Positions 25,301 through 36,500 of a stretch of DNA of 64,000 nt are shown piece by piece. The notes under the pieces are model-generated. The model worked only from the letters and a program-made list of their open reading frames with translations, had not been told where the DNA came from and ran no database searches. Source of the stretch: Diphasiastrum complanatum (Eukaryota; Streptophyta; Lycopodiopsida; Lycopodiales; Lycopodiaceae); the NCBI GenBank assembly GCA_029204225.1, contig CM055102.1, forward strand, positions 50,683,616 through 50,747,615, given 5' to 3'. How positions within the stretch are numbered: the stretch's first letter is position 1; each line of letters begins with the position of its first letter. A program made the translations under genes and the position numbers.

Positions 25301-27145
25301 AAAAAAACGATAGAAAGAGTTAGAAGGAGCCTTCCTTAGACTAGCGGGAATTGTATACTTCTTGTGGAATAGCTGAAACCATCTACTGATGTCCAAATTT
25401 TTGAAACCATATGAAAATGCAGCCAATTTTCTTAAACCATCTATTGATGTCCAGATTTCTAATCAATGTAGCCTGCAGCCATCTGCATAACAATTGCTTT
25501 TTTGATATCCTTTCACATGATACCCATATTGGCAACTACACAAAAAAAAAAATTGCGTTCCGAAAAACCCTAATGGGAAATCCCGGATTGCGTTCCAAAA
25601 CGCGTTTCGGAACGCGGACTGCAACTTTGTCGGGGCTATCGGGCTGCTCCTATGCCCGAGTACCCCAACTTCCTATTGACGCTTGGAGAAAAAGCGAGGG
25701 TTGTCATTTGTGAATACCACTCAGATCCTGAACCCAGTACATCTTCACCCAAGTGTTACACTATGGACGCGCTGACAGAATCGGTAGGCATGGTGGATGC
25801 AATTTCCAAAGTACGAAGACGTTTGCGAGAGCCTGTAGACAAAAACTTCTTAGCACGCTTTGTGTGCAAGACAAAGCCGAGGCAGGCAAAACGAAGCCGT
25901 AGGATGATTTGCTGGAGATAGATCAGAGAGGTAGCAAAACCCTAATCAAGCAATTTTACGAAAATGAGCGTAACTTTTTCATACGAAGTCCGATTGACCC
26001 GTAAATTGATTCAGATCGAAGGCAAGACAGAGCACTACGCAGTCGTCAGCCTGTCCTTGCAGTACGGTACGTATCTGTATGTACTGTACGGATTTTATAG
26101 ATTGCGATAATTTTGAGAGGCAAACTCTTGCAATAAGTACCCAGTATGATCCTAGAACCATAGTTGTAGCGAATCGCGATTTGAACCCAGAATCATGCAA
26201 AAAAAAAATATTGGAAAAATAGCTTATGGCTGAAACTTTTTTAGGGGACAATGGTCAAACCAGCGTTTTGCCTCCTAGAAGTGTAGTAGATAGGGCACAA
26301 ACAGATCTTATTTTCAATAGCTATTTGGTTGTTATTTGCTCTGGTTCTCAGTAAATGTCAATGCTACAATTTGGGCTAAATATTGGGCCCTTATCGGCGC
26401 GCATTTGGACCCCTATTTTTAGTTGCCCCCCTGCTACTGTCGTCGGGGGGGTGAAGCAAAAAGCGAGGTACAATTGCTCTACAGTTCTCTGTCGGTGTCC
26501 CACTGGAACCATCTGTGATCGTAACAAACAGGCTAGAGGTTAGGTTTTAATTTTTATCCTTGACAAAACCCAACTTGGATTAATGCACCTAAACTGGACC
26601 ATCCTGCACTTGAAACAGTCGGCAAACTACACAGTAATAATGCTCTTAATCAAAGCTTTTATCTGATACCCATATTGCCCAAAAACAATTTCAAAAAATA
26701 GGTTACTTTGACCCAAAAAGGTTGAGATTTGTGTAACCATGGGGTAGGTTTATTATTTACACCATGTTAAGATAGTTCTAGTTAAGTTGGACCCAATTTT
26801 GGTCTAGTGGTAACTCGTGGATCCAAGTAAAGTCTAATTATGTTAAGGGACCCTATCTTGACTTTTGGGAGTGCCCTATAATTAGTAGTGAGTTTGGAAG
26901 AGTCTAGGCCCTTGGAAGGCCTATTTATATGTACTCATTGTTCATTTGTAATTCATTTCCTTTCAAGCATTGCTGCTACTTTCTCTCTCCTTGAGGGCGC
27001 CTAACCCTCTCCCGCTTCTTCTTCTTCTTCTTCTTCTTGTTGTATATGGAGATTGAATGTTAGAAAGATCTTGGCACTTTGATTTCCTACAATCTACTTG
27101 TGAAAGAGGGGGGGGTTACAAGCCTCACAATTCTTCCACAACCAC

Positions 27146-27227
<82 letters not shown>

Positions 27228-30200
27228 CATCAGCCAACCTACATTTTGGTTTGATTCACTCCATCATCATCTAACTCACTGTTACTCGACCACTCATCCT
27301 CACCCACTCTACATCACCACTATGTTATCATTTCCCCACTACTATTAACCCATCAACCTCTCGACGCTGGGGCATCAGACCTTCACACAACCTTCAAAGT
27401 TGTTGAGTATAGCTTCAACCCATCCTTCACGTTTGTTCAACGTTCAACTTCCTAAATTTGCACTTCACTCAGCCTTCAACTGTATCATAACATCAACTTG
27501 ACATCCGTAAAGTAAATGTTGCACAATAACTTAAATGAAGCCCAAGTTTATCCATTTAAACGTTAATACCTAAACTATGCTGTTCAGACTTAAGCTTTGC
27601 TTAAGCAAAAACTTAGATACTTGACTAACCCGTACTAAACTTTGAATCTAGACTAGTCTTTATGTAACCTATAGCGCCCTCACCCCTTCTGAAATTTTGT
27701 TGAAAAATTATACTTGGATGTGAATATTATACTTCTGCAACTGTCACCCAAGTTTCCTAGCAGCTACCGTTTTTGCTATCCCTTTTGCATGCTATATCCA
27801 ACACTTCAACCGCATCCATAAACTACCTACTAAAGTTTTGCCAATTTTGCAAGCTTATTGAAAATGATCTACGTTCATGAGATTCGTATACATCCTGGCA
27901 GTGAGCCCAAAACAACACTTCACACTTTTTGAGGCCTCTATAATTCCGAAGCTCAAGAGGTATGACCATTAAAAAGAAAACAACAAACAGCAGTACCAAG
28001 TCCACAAAGCATATAACAGTAGCTCCAATAGTTAAAGTTTTCGTATCATTTTTTTGCTACTGTATAGCCCACATTGAGGCCATGTTTCTCAGTTGGCGAG
28101 CATTATAGACAAACAAATCCATTCTTCTCTATATACATGATCGCAGCTACTTTTGGGACTGGAAATCTGCCTAAGTGATCAGCAGTCTTTGTCTTTCCTT
28201 AAGTTTTCTTACTTGGAAAAAACTTTGTGAATGCTATTTTTGTACTTCATTTCATGCCAATGTCTATGGTATTTTGATTTTATGGCAAATTGTGTTGATC
28301 TTAATCGAGAGAATTTCGTGGCAGCCAGAATATCAATACATTGGAGGGAAAGGCGAATATTTAAGACATTGAAAAGAATATCAATAGGATGCCAACAAAC
28401 TAGCTTGCTGCTACAACCATTTTCAAAGAAAACATCTAATCATATTCATGTGCCAACATGTGCACCTTTTGGTTGGTGGATGAATCAAGTAGCAAGGGGA
28501 GTAAAGCATCAAGGCATGCAAGTCGCTCAGAAACCCCACCAACCCATAATAGCTCAAGAATTTCCTGCAACCAGTAATGCACCATTAAAAAATGAGGATT
28601 TATAGTGCTCCCTCTAAGCATACATATGTCATTGTTCACCAGCCACAACAAAGAAAGAAATGCTACTAAAAACACAATCACAAAATATAAATCATCAAAA
28701 GATATTGAAAGATGGCAGGATTAATTGGCTTGACCAAGATTGAGTGGAGATGAGAGAAAACAACTACAAAGAAAGAGGTATATTCGCTATATTAACTCCA
28801 CAAGGGTTGTTCCCAACTACAATCTATCTTAACATACGAAAGTCAAAGAGAGTGTAAAAAAATCTCTATAAATCAAGCTGATACTCCTTTTCAATTTCAA
28901 ATATCCATGAAGATAATAGATTGGCAAGGCATTTGTACCATTGATCCTTGGTTGATCCATAGCACAAAAAAATGCTCGGTTTTGGAATACAAATTATCAT
29001 TTAAGTCCCCAAAATGGACAAGTAGTAAATGAAACTATTTGACAATGCTACAAAAGAGAATTATCCTATAGTCCTTATATAGAAATCATTCAGCACACAA
29101 ATAAAAATGTTGTGAAAGATATATTTGGAGCATTCCATTTTTTTTTTTTAAATCCTGATATTCCTACTTCATATTAGGCTCCCTTAACCTTACTGTTTTA
29201 GGGTGAATTAAGTCCCAAGTTTGTGAGCAATCCATTTTAAGCCTTACATGATTGAGTTATAAGCAAAACCAAAACATACAAAGTGAGACGATAGCGGAGA
29301 CAAAGACAGCTTCACTAAAATTCAGAATATGATTGTATATGATTCAAGGTTGTGTTGGATTGATCTTAAGCTACATTTTGATCTAAGGACTAATCCCTAG
29401 AATAATCAGCCACTAATAATGAGGTCAACTAGACTATTTATGATATGTGAGGCCTAAATTGGGGTAACATACACGATTCCTAGTTAGGGGCAAACAACAG
29501 CACAATAGTGACTAAATGACAATAAATGTCAAATGTGCAATCTTCCAAAAAGCTCAAATATGCTCTCTAATAACAAAAATAACTCTAGCTAGTAAATGCT
29601 TCAAAAAGGCACAAATCTAATTTCCCCTGCAAAATGCTTTTTACTTGCCTCACAAGTATACCAAGTTATGAATATATCAACAAAAAAATATTAGGCTTGG
29701 TGGCACTAAAATAGAACAACAATTTGTCAAATGAGCATCAATCTCCAACTAAGACTCAAAGACAATCAACGACAGATTGGTTGTAGACCTTCCTACAAAG
29801 GAACACTAACACAACGTCCTCCCTTGAACAGGCTCTCAATCCCTATAGTCATCAACTACCAAAACAAGGAGACAATGTTTGTACTCTTTATGTTACATCT
29901 GTCATCACTAGCTAACTGCGGTTAGTAAATGTCTAGCCTCGAGTTAAAAGACATGCAGCAAAGTTAGGCTCTAACTGGTGGTTAACCCTCAGGGTCAATT
30001 ATTGTGAGTGTGAGGGTACTACCAAATGGTTGATGAATAGCACACCTTGTTCAACATGTAGTACAAAAAGAGTTGGTGGGTTAGTACACTAAGAGCCTTA
30101 AGATCATTCAGGTGTAGCCCCAATAGGAGAGCACACTATTGTAGTGTACTCGAGCTTTGTAGTTACCTTTTTGCCCTACTTTGCTACTCGCTCCTCATTG

Positions 30201-30544
30201 CATTGTCACTTTATATCTCTTAAAGCTGTATTTTTATATGGATTCTAATTCAGCTACAAAATTCTCATTGAAAACCATCTTACTTATCAGACATGTTGAG
30301 ATAAATGAACTATAAAACTTCAAGTAATTGAATATGAATACAGTATATTGATGTTAAGTCTAAGATAGTATGCCACATAAAATAGGTGTAAGAACTTAGT
30401 TTCATAAGAAAAGCTTTTGAATGTAGATTTTAACTTGCAATATGCAAAGTATGAATCCTTGAATTTTTGTAAAGTGTGACTTCTAGGGGTTACAAAAAGG
30501 ACATTCAATTATCCAGGTTAGATACAACTATAGCACTAGTAAAT

Positions 30545-30586
<42 letters not shown>

Positions 30587-33500
30587 CCCCCAAAGTCATT
30601 TATGAAATCTACTACAAATTAAAAGCATGAGACACATAGAAACAAGTTGAGAATTTAAAAACCTTCACTCCCATGTGTTGAGAAGCAAGAGTTCTACTTG
30701 AAGCATCTAGAAGGCAGCATCCCTCCAAGACTCTTAAAGCAAGAACAATTTCCCCAATTGTTGGAGGCATCAAAACCTTTGGTGGCTCTGTACATGAAAT
30801 TGGATCTGGAGGTACAATTGGAGTCGTCTTTGGAGGGGACAATGTATGATGGAACAACGTTGGCACGACTGTCACAATCGAATGACACAACATTGTAACT
30901 AAGACATAAGTGCCATTACTACATTAACAAGCATAGTCAACAAACTTTTCAAAACTTAATCTCTAGAACGGAAATTCAACCTTTCTAATAAAAAGAACAT
31001 TTTCATACTTCTACCAAAACCTTATTTGCATTCTTGCTACAATTGTTATGATTTGCAATGGTCGACTTAGTTGTAGGAAAATGAATGATCTATTGAAAAA
31101 GTTCATGCTCATTAAGAAATATTTACTTGTTAAAAAATAAACACTTTAATATATTTTACCAATCAACTAGTTTTCAAGTGCTTAAATAAGTCATATAAAA
31201 ATAGAACAAATAATGTCAAGTCCAAGATAGTATTTAACATAAAAAAAGACATGCAATCTCTAACTCTATTCAGTCCACCCACCAAGTACTAGACTTTATC
31301 ATGTACAGCAAAACGTATATTATACAACATCCTTGCTCAAATTATCAACACAAGAGAGTAAGTACAGTCACCCAGATAAGATAGACACATATCAACTTTC
31401 GTACGTTTATTCAAAGATCAACATGATGAGCTTCTATTACTTCTTTAGAGGTAAAGTACAAACACAACTATTATCGAAACAACAAGAGCTATAATAGAAC
31501 TGGAGGAAATGTAATGACAGGAAATGCAACTGCATTGATCAAATGAATGATAAAATGCCCAGCTGCAATAGGAAGTGCTCATATGAAGTTGAAACTCACA
31601 AACTAGGAATGAATGCTAACTCGTTTTTCCAATAATTAGCCTCTAACAATGAGGCACTTAGGCCTCTTAATAATGTCTACATGCCCAATTAGGTCCGAGT
31701 CTGCAAGTTACTAATTAGCACCCAATAATAGCACATAATCAACACAAGTTTCTAACAGTAAATGATAGTCCCAAATGCCCAAACCATATGGTCCTAACAC
31801 CAAAGAATGTCAGATTAAAGCATGGGGGGCCCAGGCCCAACTTCCAAGTAGTTATCCAAACTATACCTGTAGCTCTCTCCCCTTGTCAAAAAGACAATAT
31901 CCCTATAGTAGTTAATGTAATGAATGAAGTGTGAATACATTGTCAATAACAACCATTATATCAAAGGAACATAATGCCATAAGATGTGGAGGCCGCAGCA
32001 GTGAAGATGTTGATGTCACAAAAAGAAAGAAGCCAAAGAAGGAACAATTGTTGAGCCCGTAAAAGCAATATGAGGATGCTACTTTATATTGACGTTGATA
32101 TGCAAAATAATGACATTGCTCGCTGACAACAAAGAGGAGAGTTGCATATGGGGCAAAATGAGAATATGCCATGGAATGTGTTAAGGAGCTGGCAGAATTT
32201 AGATGCCAAAGTGGAGTTGCAACACGAAAAGAAATCCTAATATCTGAAAAGATGGTCAATGATGATATAAAGATTCTATCAAGCTCTACAGATGGACCAA
32301 TAATGCTTGCTCAAAACATAATTGATCCCAATCTTGCAGAGTGTACCAAATCCCATATTCAGCTTGTGTGAAAGGAGCTTGTCTACTGTATCAAATGAAA
32401 AGTACTGCAAGTTAGACGTGTATTCCATGGTTGCCATGCAAAATAGACGTGAACTCCTTAACATTACCTATAATTGTCATATAATTGTCGAAAGATCGAC
32501 AAAATTGATAATGCATAAACGTGATAACACCAAAAATTGGTGGCATCTCTGTTCCTTGTTGCAGCAACAAGGAATAGAGATGCCACCAAATTGTAATTCT
32601 GAAGGTCTTTTTGTTGGATAAACACTGAAACAACCTTCCAAAGGATTGTCTTCTGAAAATACAAGCAACCTATATAGTTTGATATAGATACTTCCACCTG
32701 AGGTACCAGATTATCATAGATAACTTCTTCCTTAACATGGCTACATTCAACCGTATGGTAAGAGAAGGAGGCAATGGCTAATAATAGCTGAAGCCTTTTC
32801 ACCAACCCAACAATATAAAGTTATAAGAGAAATCTGTATCAAAAGGAATGGTGACAGTACAGCCTCACTTTCCCTTCTAACATTTTGTAGAATTGGTATT
32901 AAATTTAGTTCCACTGTGTCTACTCATATATGACGTAAGTCCTTTTACACCTATTGTTGTTCTAGCTCACAGCTATAGTATGCACCTCAAGATTACCAAG
33001 AGACAGTTCCAATTGCGCAATTATAAGCCAAGATAGTTAACCTGGCACAAGCTCCATAATATGTGAAGCCATAGCAAATCTTTACAAAGCTACAAATGAG
33101 TTTATACAAAAATTACAAAACCAAACATTGCTCGAGAGGACAATCAATCACATCATGGATATTGCAAACAAAACTCAAGGTTGACTGGTCATTTACTAAT
33201 GATTACTTCATACATCTCTAATTTTGTGAAAATGATATTGACTCAAAAGGATGGCACACTTGTCCATCTTTCCACAATGAAAAATGACTATGAGCTGAGA
33301 ACATTTCACACCACAAAGGAGGACGTCATGCCAACCATCCTTGTAAAGATTTCCAATTTCCACATTGAAGGAGCACAAAATGATGGAAGTTTGGGTATAA
33401 AAATCATGGCATTTTCAGTGTATAAGCAGCTCACCCACTTAATTGAAGATTGGGTATAAATTGGCAATTTATTTGAAATTGGATTTGTTGAGTATGGAGA

Positions 33501-36500
33501 ATATGGAGAACATGTCTGAGGCATACAACTTAAGAATGAGTAGAGTATAGAAGGAGATTTTCAATGGTGCTACTTGTTTGATGGGTAAGCATTTGCCTTC
33601 CGATAGGTCCCTCTACGCTCATCGTAGTTAAAACTCGAGAATACAAAAATCTAACAATGATAATTTCATGTGGACTTACTAGGGAAAGACACATTCCACA
33701 TAAGTGTTTGGACTACCCATGATTCAACTGAACATTATGCAAACCTTTAAAGTATACCTGACCTTTTGGATAGTCTAGTGTGTCATAGATTCCCACATAC
33801 AAAAGTTGTAGAGAATCGAACTCCAAAGGATGTTTACACGGGTCAAAAAGCTTACGTAAGACATTTGAGGGTTTTTGAAAGTATTACATATGCTCACGTA
33901 CCTAAGAATTCAAGGAGCAAATTGGATTCATCTCTTTCATTAAGTAGATGTTGATTTTTCTACATTGGCAACATTGGTAGAATTGATCTATTTCTAACCA
34001 AAGATCAGGTTATGGATTTGGATCTTAAATTCTTCACGTGGTATCAAAGCTTGTGTTGCAGGTTATGAAAGGATCAACCACATTCATCAAGGATTTGGAG
34101 GAGATATCAATGCTAAAAAAGAAGGATCAAGTCATTGCAACATGGCTACATCAAGTGGATGGATCTAACATTCTTGATGTTGATGTAAAGGATCCTACTT
34201 TAGATGGTGATGATGAAGGACCTTCATCAAGTCAAAAGCCAAGGAGAACATCAAGGCAAAGGCAAACACCTTCGAGGCTCACATATGACGAGAAAGGTAA
34301 GCAAGTTGTTGGAGATACACACTTTACTTTCCTAACATCTTTTGGTGAATCTTCTTGTGTAGATGATGCTATGCAAGTAGATGGATGTTTTCATGATTTT
34401 CCAGAAACTAATGGATTTGGAAAAGAGGTCTTAGTCAATGGCTTTGATGGTCAAGTGGAATATCAAGAGGTTCATCTCAAAGGGCTTCAACAACACAAAA
34501 GGGAAAGTGGCAATTTGGAGCTAGTCAAGAGCATCAAAGGAGAGTCAATTGGCAAAGATGTCATGCATGTTATGGATCTGTTTTTGCAGGTTATTGAAGA
34601 CTCGAGTAAGGTCAAAGGAGCAGCAAGGAAGTGTTGTTCAAGTTTACTTTACTTGTTCTATCTCATGTTTGAGCAATTTCATGTGAATGTGTGCAAATTG
34701 TCAAGATATGGTAAAACTATCATTTTGATGTTGGAGTTGTACTAGCATTCTTGGCTGGTTTTGCTGACGGAAATGAAGCTATTGGAGGTTCATTATGTCA
34801 CTCATTCATGATCAAGTCATCAAGTGATGATGGCATCTTGTGGCAAGATGGAGATGGAGGCTCATTCATGGAGTTTCATGGTGAATACATGGCAAGAAAG
34901 GACAAAGAGGGAGGATACAAGCAAGCAAATGGTTATCACTCACATTTATTGTTTGGTTGCTGTAATTTTTCAGAGAGTTCAAAGTTTATAGCATAGAGGA
35001 ATCATCTCATTCACATTCTATTTGGTTCTTCATGTTCTATTCACATCATGACATGTAAAATTAATATAAGAAATAGTGAAGCATCCCAAGTGGACACTAT
35101 TCTCTATATCGATTGTGAAAGCTACTATAAAACCTTGGAAAGGAGGTCTATACTTAGGATGGAGATAATTCTAAAGTTGGATCAAAGTTCTATGGTCAAA
35201 ATCATGCTAGGAGCAAGCATATTGAGGTGGCATATCACTTTGTGAGGGAGCAAGTCTTGGCAAAGGAGGTGGAGCTTCAACATGTTTCTTCAAAGGAATG
35301 TGTAACTGATATCTTTACCAAAGCATTGGGAAAAGACTTATTTATGAAGCATAGGACTTCACTTGGAGTGTTCTCATAGTCTATGCTAAAACTAGTTGAA
35401 AAGGGAGTGTGAAAAATTTTAACTAGTTTTGCTATTTTGGTCACATTTGTATATTTGGCAATTGAGGCCAATTTTCATATTAGACTTAGAGTTTGACTTT
35501 TCAAAGTTATATTAGTCTAAAAGCATTTGAATAAACACTTTTTGAAAGTGTGGGAAAGTGCAGTACACGAGTTTTAGTAAATTCAAATTTGAATGGTGGA
35601 GACATTGAATCTAGTCCACATTAATGCTAGGGTTTTTGTTATGGAGAGAAACCAAACTCATTAATGAGTCATGGATCTGCTATATATAGTTGCCTATCAC
35701 TGAAATGGTAGGCCCCATCTAGATAACTCAAGCAACTATGGTAAATAACTTGGGACTACAAAAGGTAACCTAGGCCCCATGTAGCCAGTTTAGGAATATT
35801 GTCGGAGCCAAGCCTATGAATGGTCGTGATAGAGCAAATTGGGTGTGAAGAATGGTCGGAAGCAACACAAATGCACGCATTGGTTGAAAGCTCATTGGTA
35901 TAGATTGTTAAGGGAGGAGCAAAGATATATGCCAACAAGGATGATGATACATTGGCCTTGAGTACTAATGGGCTACAAAGAGTGTGCAAATGGCCCACAG
36001 TCACATACCAATTTAGATTGTTGAAATATAGCTATGATGATTGTATTTGACACTAGGTAATAATACAAAGATGATGTAGTAACATAGCAAGTAATTGATA
36101 ATAACTTTTTCCATGAAAATAAGCAATGAATATAAGGAGAACGATCATAGATCCTAATTGTTGGATGCTTTTCAATAGTGGGCTACAAAACTCCTTAAAA
36201 TTGGGTGTTGTTGGTCACAATGGGCTGTGAATTGCCTTGCTCCAACAATTAACCACCAAGAAGAAATAAAACTGCTCCTTGACCTCCAACAATGAGTTGT
36301 AACGAAAAATCCTTGTCAACCATAGTTGATAATCCTCTATTTCTAGCGATGGGAGCTCAAGATTCCCTGGATAGCAAAGAAAAGATTTGTCCACAACCTT
36401 GTAAACTTCTATAAGCCCAAATCAAGAACAAGAGCATACAACATCACATGGTAACAAACAGAGAATTCACGTTTTTTCCCAGGCCCTTTAATGTTTTTTT

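Noticed and set aside
27057-27348. Plus-strand ORFs rich in Arg-Glu repeats
   Set aside because: They are translations of the GA microsatellite.
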